A DNA stretch of 46,181 nt from Desulfovibrio sp. A2 (GTDB lineage: Bacteria > Desulfobacterota > Desulfovibrionia > Desulfovibrionales > Desulfovibrionaceae). The notes below the pieces were generated by a model. The model worked only from the letters and a program-made list of their open reading frames with translations, made no database searches and was not told the DNA's origin. This document shows positions 36,910-45,124 of this stretch, piece after piece. Location of the stretch: contig NZ_AGFG01000040.1 of the NCBI RefSeq assembly GCF_000226255.1, positions 1 through 46,181 on the forward strand. Direction: 5' to 3'. The position numbers were made by a program, and so were the translations under genes. Numbering within the stretch: the stretch's first letter is position 1; each line of letters begins with the position of its first letter.

Positions 36910-37611
36910 ATGCACCCGCACCACACCCCGTTCGCGCCCCAGGCAGCCGCCCGGCAAGGCCCTGTTCCCGACCGTGGCCCCCGCCCCGGCACGCGCCCCG
37001 CGCCCCGGTCCGCCACGCTGCTGCGCATCGTCCTGCTGGCCGCCCTGCTGGCGCTGCTGCCCGCCTGCGCCACGCCCACGCTGGCGGAGCCGGTACCAGC
37101 CAGCACCCCCTTTCCGGACATCCCCCTGGAAAACGCCGCGTCGCCCGACCAGTTGGCCGCGCTGGGCCTTTCCGGCCAGGGGCCGTGGAAACTTTCGGAC
37201 ATCCGCCCGCCCGGCATGAAGAACGCAGGCAAGGCCCCGCTGGTGCTCATCGAGGTTTTCAGCATGTACTGCCCGCACTGCCAGCGCGAGGCCCCGCACA
37301 TGAACCGCTTCGCCGAACTGCTGGCCGCATCCCCCCTGAAGGACCGCATCGCCGTCATCGGGGTGGGCGCGGGCAACACCCGCATGGAGGTGGACCTGTT
37401 CCGCGAGCGTTACGGGGTGGCCATTCCCCTGTTCGCCGACCCGGACCTGGCCGTGCACGCGCAGGTCGGCGAACCCGGCACGCCGCATTTCTTCCTGGTT
37501 TCGCTGAAGAACCGCGCGGCTCCGGCCACGCTATTCTCGCGCACCGGGCGCATGGCCTCGCCGCAGTCCTTCCTGGACGAGCTTACCGCCATCGCGAAGC
37601 GCGCCAACTGA
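36910..37611 (+). CDS. exported thioredoxin-fold (TlpA-like) lipoprotein
   Basis: This 233-residue protein has an Arg-rich N terminus, a signal segment (about residues 38-52) ending in a lipobox-like LLPAC, and a thioredoxin fold with the CPHC active site (C121, C124). It probably acts in periplasmic thiol redox. The LSDIRPPGMKNAGKAPLVLIEVFSMYCPHC run, cut here at CPHC, is TlpA/ResA-like, and GTPHFFLVS has the cis-Pro. ATG 36910 follows CGGAGA. It begins a three-gene run with a peroxiredoxin and a VOC protein. Confidence 0.82.
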   Translation: MHPHHTPFAPQAAARQGPVPDRGPRPGTRPAPRSATLLRIVLLAALLALLPACATPTLAEPVPASTPFPDIPLENAASPDQLAALGLSGQGPWKLSDIRPPGMKNAGKAPLVLIEVFSMYCPHCQREAPHMNRFAELLAASPLKDRIAVIGVGAGNTRMEVDLFRERYGVAIPLFADPDLAVHAQVGEPGTPHFFLVSLKNRAAPATLFSRTGRMASPQSFLDELTAIAKRAN

Positions 37612-37667
37612 TACCGCCAGACCATCCGCTGCAGCCGAACAAGACGGACCCGCGCGAGGTAGCCGCC

Positions 37668-38537
37668 ATGAACGGAAAAGAATTCACCGCGCCGACAGGC
37701 ACCGGGCCACGCCCGGCCCGAGACCTGGCCATCACTCTGGCCCAGGCTGCCATCCGGATACTGGCCGTCACCCGGATCATCACCGGGACGCTGCCGTGCA
37801 CCCTGCTGTTCGCGGCAGTCCTTCTCGCGCTGCTGGGGGCTGCGCCCTCCGCCTGCCCCGCCGCGGGGCTCCAGGACCTGCTGTACCAGGAAGCCCCCCG
37901 CAAACCCGTGGACAGCGTGCTGAAGGTGGCCGTGGGCGACCCCGCGCCCGACTTCGCCCTGCCCGCGCTGCCCTCCCCGGACACCCCCGCCACAGCGGCC
38001 GCGCAGGGCAGCGGCATGGTCCGCCTGTCCGACTACCGGGGCAAGCGCGCGGTGGTCCTTTCGTTCGTGCCCGCCGCGTTCACGCCGGTCTGCTCCGGAC
38101 AGTGGCCCGGCTACAACATCGCCCGCGAGGAATTCGAACGGCGCGACGCGGTGCTGCTGGGCATCACCACCGACAACCTGCCTTCGCTGTACGCCTGGAC
38201 CCGCGAAATGGTCGAGAACTCACCCGGCGCGGACACCGGGCGTGCCGTGGACAGCGACGGCCCGCAGGCCTCACCGCCCCCCGGCAAGGCGCGGGCGTCC
38301 TCCGCCGCCGCGTCCGGCGGCCCCGCCGGGCTGTGGTTTCCGGTGCTGTCCGATTTCTGGCCGCACGGGGCCGTGGCCGCGTCCTACGGGGTGCTGCGCG
38401 GCGACGGCACGGCGGAGCGTGCCCTGTTCGTCATCGACAGGCAGGGCGTCATCCGGCACATTCACGTTTCGGACATCAACAAGCGCCCCCCGCTGGACAT
38501 CATCCTGCGGGCGCTGGATGCGCTGCCCGCCCCCTAG
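37668..38537 (+). CDS. exported peroxiredoxin (AhpC/TSA family)
   Basis: This 289-residue protein has an N-terminal signal or anchor segment (about residues 45-65) and a peroxiredoxin domain with peroxidatic C142 in PAAFTPVCSGQ (T139 in the expected spot). It probably reduces peroxides in the periplasm, with the CPHC protein just upstream as a possible electron donor. About 40 low-complexity residues (near 185-225, DGPQASPPPGKARASSAAAS) interrupt the usual domain. A resolving Cys is not obvious, suggesting a 1-Cys mechanism. GAGGT precedes the ATG, 56 bases after the previous stop. Confidence 0.85.
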   Translation: MNGKEFTAPTGTGPRPARDLAITLAQAAIRILAVTRIITGTLPCTLLFAAVLLALLGAAPSACPAAGLQDLLYQEAPRKPVDSVLKVAVGDPAPDFALPALPSPDTPATAAAQGSGMVRLSDYRGKRAVVLSFVPAAFTPVCSGQWPGYNIAREEFERRDAVLLGITTDNLPSLYAWTREMVENSPGADTGRAVDSDGPQASPPPGKARASSAAASGGPAGLWFPVLSDFWPHGAVAASYGVLRGDGTAERALFVIDRQGVIRHIHVSDINKRPPLDIILRALDALPAP

Positions 38538-38574
38538 CCGCCCACTCGCCGTTCAACCGCGCCCAGGAGCACCA

Positions 38575-39189
38575 ATGCCCCGCTACACCGGCTTCAACCA
38601 CCTCGCCATGGTCACCGGCGACATGGAGACCACCGTGCGCTTCTGGCGCGACCTGCTCGGCATGCCCATCGTGGCGGGGCTTGGCCACCCCGGCTACCGC
38701 CAGTACTTTTTCGAGGTATCGCCCACCGACATGATCGCCTTCTTCGAGTGGGATGGCGTGACCCCGGTGGAGGAAAAGGACCACGGCGCGCCCGTGCGCG
38801 GGGCCGTGGTGTTCGACCACGTCTCCGTGGGCGTGGCCACGGACGACGACCTGTGGGAACTGAAGGACAGGCTGGAAGCCGCCGGATTCTGGTGTTCCGA
38901 ACTGGTGGACCACGGCTTCATCCATTCGCTGTACAGTTTCGACCCCAATGGCCTCGCCATAGAATTTTCCGCCCCGGTGCCCGGCGTGGACGTGCGCGCC
39001 ACCCCCCGCATGACCGACACCCACCCGGTGCCCGCCGTCATGGAAGGGCCGAACCCCGCGCCCGGACACTGGCCGCCGGTGACCGCCCCCACGCCCGCCG
39101 CCGACCGCAGGGTGTACCCCGGCGAAGGCGACGACTTTCTGCGCATAAAGCGCAACGCCTGGGATACGCCGAAGCCCGGCCGTTCATGA
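38575..39189 (+). CDS. VOC-family protein (glyoxalase/dioxygenase fold)
   Basis: This 204-residue protein has two betaalphabetabetabeta modules of the vicinal-oxygen-chelate family: FNHLAMVTGDMETTVRFWRD in the first and FDHVSVGVATDDDLWELKDRLEAAG in the second, with SFDPNGLAIEFSA carrying the usual metal-binding Glu. The likely metal ligands are H9, H82 and the C-terminal Glu. The reaction (glyoxalase, dioxygenase or other) cannot be told. A Pro-rich tail of about 60 residues follows. AGGAGC precedes the ATG; it closes the three-gene run, which ends at 39303-39343. Confidence 0.82.
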   Translation: MPRYTGFNHLAMVTGDMETTVRFWRDLLGMPIVAGLGHPGYRQYFFEVSPTDMIAFFEWDGVTPVEEKDHGAPVRGAVVFDHVSVGVATDDDLWELKDRLEAAGFWCSELVDHGFIHSLYSFDPNGLAIEFSAPVPGVDVRATPRMTDTHPVPAVMEGPNPAPGHWPPVTAPTPAADRRVYPGEGDDFLRIKRNAWDTPKPGRS

Positions 39190-39302
39190 CGCCCGGCCGG
39201 AGTGCGCAACCGCACGTCCGGCGTCACACAGGATGACCCGCCTTTTTCCGCATGCACATGCACTGCGCGTGCAGCCCGCCTGCGGACGGCGCACAGCCGT
39301 TT

Positions 39303-39343
39303 CACCGCTCCCGGCATGGCCAGGGAGCGGTGTTGCGTTTTTT
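39303..39343 (+). terminator. terminator of the thiol/peroxide operon
   Basis: CACCGCTCCC (39303-39312) pairs perfectly with GGGAGCGGTG (39323-39332); TTGCGTTTTTT follows. A weaker dyad with TGACGCC/GGCGTCA arms lies just after the VOC stop at about 39186-39229. Confidence 0.88.
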
Positions 39344-39419
39344 CGTGCCGCCATGCACCCGCCGGTACATCCTGTTGCATGCAAGAAAATAATGGAATTA
39401 CGCCACACAAGGTGCTAAT

Positions 39420-39439
39420 GCAGTGCGCATGCGCATTGC
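39420..39439. promoter_or_regulatory. near-perfect palindrome upstream of the MucR-like gene
   Basis: GCAGTGCGCATGCGCATTGC is a 20-bp palindrome with a single mismatched pair and a perfect 12-bp TGCGCATGCGCA core. It lies 146 bases before the regulator ATG, within the only sizeable unexplained stretch (39344-39584). It may be an operator; the protein that would bind it is unknown. Confidence 0.45.
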
Positions 39440-39584
39440 GGCCTTGACCGCGCATGATGCACCCCGGCTTCACGGCGGTCCATGCAGCGGCTTGCGCCAC
39501 GCCCCGCATACGGAGTGCGACGATGTCGGCCGCCGTGGCCCCATCGGCCATGTTGCGCCTCCGCCACCACAAAGGAGTACCGAA

Positions 39585-39986
39585 ATGGAAGAATATCTCA
39601 AGCAGGCCCTCGACATCGTGAAGGCGCAGGCCAGCGTTCGCACCATGGCCGAGGAAGAGATCAGCTCCATGGTGCAGAAGCTCGCGCAGGCCATCCGCCA
39701 GATCAGCGAGGGCGGTCCCGCCGATGAGCAGGCCGCGCCCGAAGCGCCCCTGCCCGACGCCGCGAAGGCGCTGAAGGAAAAGTCCATCACCTGCCTGGAA
39801 TGTGGAAAAGCCTTCAAGATCCTGACCCGCAAGCACCTGGCCTCGCACGACCTCACGCCCGACAGCTACCGGGACAAGTACGGCTACCGCAAGGACATGC
39901 CGCTGGTCTGCAAGTCGCTGCAGCGCGAGCGCCGCAAGAAGATGAAGGACATGAAGCTGTGGGAGAAGCGCCGCAAACCGGCGTAG
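39585..39986 (+). CDS. MucR/Ros-family zinc-finger transcriptional regulator
   Basis: This 133-residue protein has the Ros/MucR zinc finger CLECGKAFKILTRKHLASH, with ligands C70, C73, H84 and H88, followed by the typical LTPDSYRDKYGYRKDMPLVC segment and a basic tail. The N-terminal helix is the oligomerisation region. Relatives repress exopolysaccharide, motility or cell-envelope genes by binding AT-rich DNA and often control themselves. AAAGGAG lies 7 bases before ATG 39585; the open frame upstream to 39423 has no family resemblance. Confidence 0.9.
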   Translation: MEEYLKQALDIVKAQASVRTMAEEEISSMVQKLAQAIRQISEGGPADEQAAPEAPLPDAAKALKEKSITCLECGKAFKILTRKHLASHDLTPDSYRDKYGYRKDMPLVCKSLQRERRKKMKDMKLWEKRRKPA

Positions 39987-40061
39987 CGTCTGGCGGGCCT
40001 TGCGCCGCGCCCCCCGGCTTCTTTCGTGCTCGCCGCCTTGTCGGCCGCGCATGACGTTCCC

Positions 40062-40093
40062 GACGCCCCGACGGCACCTGCCGCCGGGGCGTC
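40062..40093 (+). terminator. hairpin after the MucR-like gene
   Basis: GACGCCCCG (40062-40070) pairs with CGGGGCGTC (40085-40093). There is no T run (GCCATT follows), so it may end transcription weakly or protect the 3' end. Confidence 0.45.
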
Positions 40094-40119
40094 GCCATTG
40101 CGACAAACGGTCGCACAGG

Positions 40120-40212
40120 CACGCCGCAGCCAGCGCGCGAAAATCGGGTTTCGCCGCGCACTTCCGGCATCGGCGGCGGGCATGCGCGTGCCTTTCCATG
40201 TCTTCGCCTTTC
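40120..40212 (+). repeat. family S element, tail-only copy
   Basis: This stretch matches the 3' tail of the family S elements: GCCAGCGCGCGAAAATCGGG, TTTCGCCGCGCACTTCCGGC, then GGCATGCGCGTGCCTTTCC and TCTTCGCC. The hairpin core is absent. The full copy begins 68 bases later. Confidence 0.65.
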
Positions 40213-40279
40213 CTCCTGCCTCCCATCGCGACAACGCCTCGCCGACGGCAGCCTCCCGACTGGGGGCCTTTCCTCCGCC

Positions 40280-40512
40280 TACTCCGCGCGGTCTGCCGCG
40301 CGGAGGGCTGGTGCCGGGAAGGCGGGCGAAAATACGGGATTCGTGGACTGGCAAGGAAGCAGAGGGGTTCCCGCAGGGAGCGTACTTGGGTACGTGACCA
40401 AGGGAACCCCACGGCTGGCGCCGCCAGGGGGGCGAATGGCGGGTTTCGCCACGCATTTCCGGCATCGGAGACAGGCATGCGCGGGCCTTTCCGCGTCTTC
40501 GCCTCCCTCCCT
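40280..40512 (+). repeat. family S element, full copy A
   Basis: After a GC hairpin (CCGCGCGG/CCGCGCGG near 40284-40302) the 80-base core 40348-40427 runs from CTGGCAAGGAAG through GGGAGCGTAC-TTGG-GTACGTGACC to GCGCCGCCAG. Arms AGGGGTTCCC and GGGAACCCC pair. The GGGTTTCGCC tail follows. The 723-base gap 39987-40709 that holds it has no gene. Confidence 0.78.
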
Positions 40513-40709
40513 GTCCGGCCCTGCTCCCTCCCCCGTCCGGGAGAAGCGCCGCCCCAACCCGCGCCAGTGGACACGCGGTTGCCGCGCGGCTAGTGTGCCC
40601 CCACCGGCCGTTCCGCGCCGCAACGCAGCGCCGCCGCCCGGTCCGTTTCGCCCGTCCGGCCACCCGGCCCGGCGGGCGCGCCCCGCACACCTCGTCCCCA
40701 GAAACGCAC

Positions 40710-41642
40710 ATGCCCGCACCCCGCATCCCCACCGCATCCCCGGCCACGCTGGCCCTGCTGCTGGCCATGCTGCTGTGGAGCAGTTCGTTCATCGCCATGA
40801 AGGTGGCCCTGGAAGGGTACGACCCCATGGTGGTGGTTTTCGGGCGCATGGGCATTTCATCGGCGGTGTTCCTGGCCCTGTGGCGCAATTTCCGCCACGT
40901 GCGCTACCGCAAGGGCGACTGGAAGCGCCTTGGCGCCATGGCGCTGTGCGAACCCTGCCTGTACTTCGTGTTCGAGGCGTACGCCCTGCGCCATACCTCC
41001 GCCTCGCAGGCGGGCATGATCGTATCGGTGATGCCGCTGTGCGTGGCCGTGGCCGCGTGGTTCGTGCTGGGCGAACGTCTGGCCCGCAGGGTGTGGTACG
41101 GCTTCGGCCTGGCCATCGCCGGGGTGGTCTGGCTGAGCCTGGGCGGGGCCAGCAGCGAGAACGCCCCCAACCCGCTGCTGGGCAACGTGCTGGAACTATG
41201 CGCCATGGTCAGCGCCACCGGGTACGTCATCAACGCCAAGAAGCTGTCCGCCACCTATCCCCCGTTGTTCATCACCGCCGTGCAGTCACTGGCGGGCAGC
41301 GCGTTCTTTCTACCGCTGCTGTTCCTGCCCACCACGCACCTGCCGGACGCCTTTCCGCTCCTGCCCACGCTGTCCGTGGTGTACCTTGGCACGTGCATCT
41401 CGCTGGGGGCGTACGGGCTGTACAATTTCGGCGTCAGCCGCCTGCCCGCCGGGCAGGCCTCGGCGTTCATCAACCTGATTCCGGTGATCACCCTGCTCAT
41501 GGGCCGGGTGCTGCTGGGCGACGAACTGGCCCCGCAGCAGTACGCGGCATCCGCCCTGGTGCTGGTGGGCGTGCTGCTGTCGCAGGGCAAGGGCGCGACC
41601 CGGCGGGGCGACGCCGCGCCGGAACCCGACGCGGGGCGCTAG
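40710..41642 (+). CDS. EamA/DMT-family transporter (second copy)
   Basis: This 310-residue inner-membrane protein has ten predicted membrane segments in two EamA repeats, beginning LALLLAMLLWSSSFIAMKVAL, with FGRMGISSAVFLALW and a C-terminal FINLIPVITLLMG segment typical of the family. The substrate is unknown. ATG 40710 opens the first membrane segment directly; the ribosome site is poor (CCAGAAACGC). It lies just after the family S element and ends at a bidirectional terminator. Confidence 0.9.
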   Translation: MPAPRIPTASPATLALLLAMLLWSSSFIAMKVALEGYDPMVVVFGRMGISSAVFLALWRNFRHVRYRKGDWKRLGAMALCEPCLYFVFEAYALRHTSASQAGMIVSVMPLCVAVAAWFVLGERLARRVWYGFGLAIAGVVWLSLGGASSENAPNPLLGNVLELCAMVSATGYVINAKKLSATYPPLFITAVQSLAGSAFFLPLLFLPTTHLPDAFPLLPTLSVVYLGTCISLGAYGLYNFGVSRLPAGQASAFINLIPVITLLMGRVLLGDELAPQQYAASALVLVGVLLSQGKGATRRGDAAPEPDAGR

Positions 41643-41669
41643 CGCGCACTCCCCCCCCCTGCCGCAACG

Positions 41670-41700
41670 AAAAGGCCGCCCCCCGAAGGGAGCGGCCTTT
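41670..41700. terminator. bidirectional terminator between EamA and flgE
   Basis: AAAAGGCCGC (41670-41679) pairs with GCGGCCTTT (41692-41700) with a 12-base loop. On the minus strand TTTTCGTT follows, which fits an intrinsic terminator for flgE; the plus strand has a shorter T run. Confidence 0.78.
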
Positions 41701-41723
41701 CGCCTGCCAATGCCGTTCGACCG

Positions 41724-43229
41724 CTACGAGCGCTTCAGTTCCAGCGCCTTCTGGATCATGGAGTCGGCCGTCATGATCGACTTGGAGTTGGTCTGGAAGC
41801 CGCGCTGGTAGATGATCATGTTCACGAACTCGCGCTCCATGGACACGTTGGACTGCTCCAGCGTCTTGGCGGCCACGGTGCCGAAGTTCTCGGTGTCGGG
41901 CAGGCCCTCTTCCGCCGCGCCGGAATCCTTGGTGGCCGAGAAGTGGTTCATGCCCTCGCGGCGCAGGCCGTCCTCGCTGGTGAAGCGGTACAGGGTGATG
42001 CGGTACAGTTCGTCGTTCTGGCCGTTGCTGTAGCGCCCGATGACCGTGCCGTCCGAACTGATGTCCAGACTGGCCAGAAACCCTTCCGCATAGCCATTCT
42101 GCTTCGAGCGCAGCTCGGACGAACTGCCCCCGTAGGCCGTGGTGCTGGCCGAGGCCAGGGTGACCCCGCCCATGCCCATCAGGTTGGCCGCGTTGGACCC
42201 CACCGCCGCCGGGCTGCCCGCGCCCGCCGTCCACGCGCCGGTGGACGAGGACAGGCCGAGGTCCAGGCTGACGGTCTGCGCACCGCCCCCCCCGGCGAAG
42301 GTGGCCAAGAACTGGGGCAGGCCGTCCGCTCCGAACGAGGCCGGAGCCCAGTTGCTGAGGTTGGTGGCGTCCGTGCCGGTGGGCGTGTAGGCGGACATGT
42401 TCACCAGTTGCCCGGCGGAATTGAAGGTAAGCGTGCCGGACATCAGCAGCCCCGCGCCGGACGTGCCCGCCAGGGCCGATCCGTCCTGCGCCGGATTCAT
42501 GGCCACCACGAACTCGAAATACTTGTTGCCGCCGCTTTGCCCCGCGCCGTCGAAATACACGTTCACGTCGTGGGCGTTGCCCGATGCGTCGTAGATCTTG
42601 ATGGTCTGCTTGTAGTTGTAGGCGGAGTCGCCCAGCGGCGTGTCCGACGTGCCGTTCCACTTGGAAAGCAGCGAGAAGTACGGGTTGGCCGCGTCGGACG
42701 ACTTGTCGCCCGAGCCCAGGTTGTTCAGGGCCGTGATGGACGTGGTGGCCTTGGGCGGCATGACGTTGCGCCCGTTGGCCCCCGGCGGCAGGCTGATGGG
42801 CCCGGTCGCGCCCTCCACGCCGTTGGTGATGGCCCGCCCGGTGAGCACGTAGCCGTTGGGGTCCACCAGGTTGCCGTCCTTGTCGAACCGGAAGTTGCCC
42901 GCCCGCGTGTAGTGGACGTCGCTGCCCAGGGTGACCTGAAAGAACCCCTTGCCGTTGATGGACAGGTCGGTGATGTCGGTGCCCGACTCATACGGCCCCT
43001 GCCCATACGCGGTGCGGATGGTGGTCAGGTTCGAGCCAAGGCCCACCTGGCTGATGGACGTGGTGGCGGAGTTGCCCGTGCCCGCGTACTGGCTGAGCAG
43101 ATCCTCGAACAGCGCCTGCTGTTGCTTGAACCCGACAGTATTGACGTTGGCGAGGTTGTTGCTCACCGCCTGCATGCCCTGCGACAGGGTTTTCATGCCG
43201 GAGGCGCCGGAATAGAGGGCGCGTAACAT
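41724..43229 (-). CDS. flgE: flagellar hook protein FlgE
   Basis: This 501-residue protein builds the flagellar hook. The N terminus SGASGMKTLSQGMQAVSNNL with ANVNTVGFKQQ is the rod/hook/filament signature, and the C-terminal EREFVNMIIYQRGFQTNSKS with MTADSMIQKALELK is the matching end; the Gly/Ser/Ala-rich centre is the variable surface domain. ATG 43229 has GAGGAG upstream. A sigma-54 promoter lies about 110 bases upstream, as is common for hook genes. No other flagellar gene is visible in the window. Confidence 0.95.
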   Translation of the reverse strand: MLRALYSGASGMKTLSQGMQAVSNNLANVNTVGFKQQQALFEDLLSQYAGTGNSATTSISQVGLGSNLTTIRTAYGQGPYESGTDITDLSINGKGFFQVTLGSDVHYTRAGNFRFDKDGNLVDPNGYVLTGRAITNGVEGATGPISLPPGANGRNVMPPKATTSITALNNLGSGDKSSDAANPYFSLLSKWNGTSDTPLGDSAYNYKQTIKIYDASGNAHDVNVYFDGAGQSGGNKYFEFVVAMNPAQDGSALAGTSGAGLLMSGTLTFNSAGQLVNMSAYTPTGTDATNLSNWAPASFGADGLPQFLATFAGGGGAQTVSLDLGLSSSTGAWTAGAGSPAAVGSNAANLMGMGGVTLASASTTAYGGSSSELRSKQNGYAEGFLASLDISSDGTVIGRYSNGQNDELYRITLYRFTSEDGLRREGMNHFSATKDSGAAEEGLPDTENFGTVAAKTLEQSNVSMEREFVNMIIYQRGFQTNSKSIMTADSMIQKALELKRS

Positions 43230-43339
43230 GCGTGTCTCCTCGGGCGTGGAATGCCCCGGTCCGTGCCGCGTTTCGCCTGCCTTCCCGGCGGAAGGCGGGC
43301 ACGCGGGACCAGGGAAGATTCTTCCCTGAGGGGTCGCAA

Positions 43340-43355
43340 AGCACGAGCCGTGCCA
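43340..43355 (-). promoter_or_regulatory. sigma-54 promoter of flgE
   Basis: On the minus strand TGGCACGGCTCGTGCT matches the -24/-12 consensus in all fixed positions but one. The predicted start of transcription is about 100 bases before the flgE ATG. The activator would be a flagellar sigma-54 regulator not encoded in this window. Confidence 0.8.
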
Positions 43356-43494
43356 GTGTTGGGCAATATTTCGCAACATTGCGGAATGTAAAGGCGGCGG
43401 CGCATGAAAAGGGCGCGGGGCGGCAGGAACTGCCCCTGCGTGCGCGCCCTGCCGCTTTCCCCACCGGGCGGTTCGGACACCCGCCATAACGGCA

Positions 43495-43520
43495 GCGGGG
43501 CCATGTTTCCATGGCCCCGC
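43495..43520 (-). other. strong hairpin after the Met-rich gene
   Basis: A perfect 11-bp inverted repeat, GCGGGGCCATG (43495-43505) with its complement at 43510-43520, lies 43 bases past the stop of the minus-strand gene. The A7 run (plus strand) sits on the gene side, so this is not a standard intrinsic terminator. Confidence 0.45.
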
Positions 43521-43562
43521 CCGAAAAAAACCGCCAGCACAGGGACCGGCGCGGCTCCGCCG

Positions 43563-43952
43563 CTATTTCTTCGGAGCCCCCGCGGCCTCCATGTCCATCA
43601 TCTTCTTGCCGTCCATCATCATGGTATGGCCTTCCATCATCATCTTCTTGCCCTGCATCATCTTGTCATGCCCTTCCATCATCTTCTTCCTGCCGGGGGT
43701 CATGGGGGCGTCCTTGTCCATCATCCCCTTGCCCTGCTGCATCATCATCTCGCCCTTGGACATGTCCTTCATGTGCATCATGGTGTCGGCGCCCTCCATC
43801 ATCATCTTCGGCCCCTCGCCGGCAGGCTTGGCGTCGTGGGCGGCATGGTCGGCCGGGGCGGACGCCGCCTCGGCCGCGAGACACACGGATGGCAGGCCCA
43901 GAGCCAGAACGAGCGCCGCGGACAGCGCCATCTTCGCGAATACGTTGCGCAT
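43563..43952 (-). CDS. exported Met-rich low-complexity protein
   Basis: This 129-residue protein has a clear signal peptide (residues 1-27, SVCLAAEA) and then an acidic/basic, Met-dominated body: 26 of residues 50-121 are Met, mostly as MM or MMM pairs spaced by G, K, D or E about every seven residues (GKKMMMEGHTMMMDGKKMMD). His residues are scattered among them. Met-rich exported proteins often bind Cu(I) or Ag(I); that role is inferred. ATG 43952 follows AAGGAGG. It lies between flgE and folD and seems to be a single gene. Confidence 0.75.
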   Translation of the reverse strand: MRNVFAKMALSAALVLALGLPSVCLAAEAASAPADHAAHDAKPAGEGPKMMMEGADTMMHMKDMSKGEMMMQQGKGMMDKDAPMTPGRKKMMEGHDKMMQGKKMMMEGHTMMMDGKKMMDMEAAGAPKK

Positions 43953-44055
43953 GGAAAACCCTCCTTGTGGTGGTTCAAACCCCGCCGTCACGCGCGTTCG
44001 CGGCACGGCGCTTACAGGATACGCCGCATGCGGCGCCGTGCATAGCGCCGCCCAC

Positions 44056-44095
44056 AAATAATAAAAGCGCCGCACGGGCATTCCCCGCGCGGCGC
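44056..44095 (-). terminator. terminator of folD
   Basis: GCGCCGC (44067-44073) pairs with GCGGCGC (44089-44095) and, on the minus strand, TTTTATTATTT follows (complement of 44056-44066). The stem lies 30 bases after the folD stop. Confidence 0.78.
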
Positions 44096-44124
44096 GCATG
44101 CAAACGGAATATTCCGGACCCGGG

Positions 44125-44988
44125 TTACGCCGCAGCGGTGCGGGCCTTCCACGAGATCACGGTGTTGATGAGCAACTGGGCGATGGTCATGGGCCCCACG
44201 CCACCTGGCACCGGCGTCATGGCCGAGGCGATGCAGCTGATGTCGTCGTACTTGCAGTCGCCCACCAGCCCTTCTTCGGTGCGGTGAATGCCCACGTCCA
44301 CCACCACCGCGCCGGGCTTGACCATGTCCGAGGTTATCAGGCAGGGCCGCCCCGCCGCCACGAACAGAAAGTCCGCCTGGCGGCATTCCTCGGCAAGATT
44401 CGGCGTGCCGGAATGGCACACCGTCACCGTGGCGTTGGCGTACTTGCCGGGCGCGCCCAGCATCAGCGCCAGCGGCTTGCCCACGATGTTGCTGCGCCCC
44501 ACCACCACGGCCTTCTTGCCCGAAGGCGAAAGGTCGTACCGCTCCAGCAGGGTCATCACCCCCGCCGGAGTGCACGGGCGAAAGCCCGGCAGGCCCAGCG
44601 CCAGCCGCCCCATGTTCTCGGGGTGAAAGCCGTCCACGTCCTTTTTCGGGCTGATGCGCTCCAGACAACGCTGGCTGTTCAGCCCCTTGGGCAGCGGCAG
44701 TTGCAGCAGGATGCCGTCGATGTCCTCGCGCCCGTTCAGGTCGTCGATGAGCGCTTCCAGCGCCTCCTGCGTGGTGTCCGCAGGCAGGCGAAACGCCTCG
44801 GACCGGATGCCCGCCTCGGCGCAGCCGCGCTCCTTGTTGCGCACGTACACCTGCGAGGCCCCGTCGTCGCCCACCAGAATCACCGCAAGGCCCGGCGCGC
44901 GGCCCGCCGCCGCAAGACCCGCCGCCACCTCTTCCTTCAGCTCCGCGCGAATGGCCGCAGCCGTCGCCTTGCCGTCGAGCAGCACCAT
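44125..44988 (-). CDS. folD: bifunctional methylenetetrahydrofolate dehydrogenase/cyclohydrolase FolD
   Basis: This 287-residue enzyme interconverts 5,10-methylene-, methenyl- and 10-formyl-THF. The catalytic segment [17 protein letters not shown] (conserved Tyr, Lys) and [11 protein letters not shown] are clear, as are the DVDGFHP loop, the PCTPAGV motif and the NADP-binding [14 protein letters not shown]. Length and motifs match FolD. ATG 44988 has GGAGGT upstream; the frame continues open to 45180 in low-complexity sequence. A set of three hairpins lies upstream at 45125-45189. It supplies one-carbon units and also fits acetate/formate metabolism of sulfate reducers. Confidence 0.95.
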   Translation of the reverse strand: MVLLDGKATAAAIRAELKEEVAAGLAAAGRAPGLAVILVGDDGASQVYVRNKERGCAEAGIRSEAFRLPADTTQEALEALIDDLNGREDIDGILLQLPLPKGLNSQRCLERISPKKDVDGFHPENMGRLALGLPGFRPCTPAGVMTLLERYDLSPSGKKAVVVGRSNIVGKPLALMLGAPGKYANATVTVCHSGTPNLAEECRQADFLFVAAGRPCLITSDMVKPGAVVVDVGIHRTEEGLVGDCKYDDISCIASAMTPVPGGVGPMTIAQLLINTVISWKARTAAA

Positions 44989-45124
44989 GTCTCCACCTCC
45001 CGAAATCCGGCGCGCGTGCGCGCCGCCTGTCTGATTCCGCTGCCCGGCACTGTTGTGCGTCCCGGTCGCATCCGCCATTATCGCCGTCCTGTCCCTTTGC
45101 AGGAGAACGGGCGGCTTTTTGAGT

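Noticed and set aside
38694..40888. Minus-strand frames across the family S repeats, such as one reading MPEMRGETRHSPPW
   Set aside because: Similar peptide pieces recur at the 45.3-kb copy only because the repeat recurs; they span a hairpin core and other genes, so they are not taken as genes.
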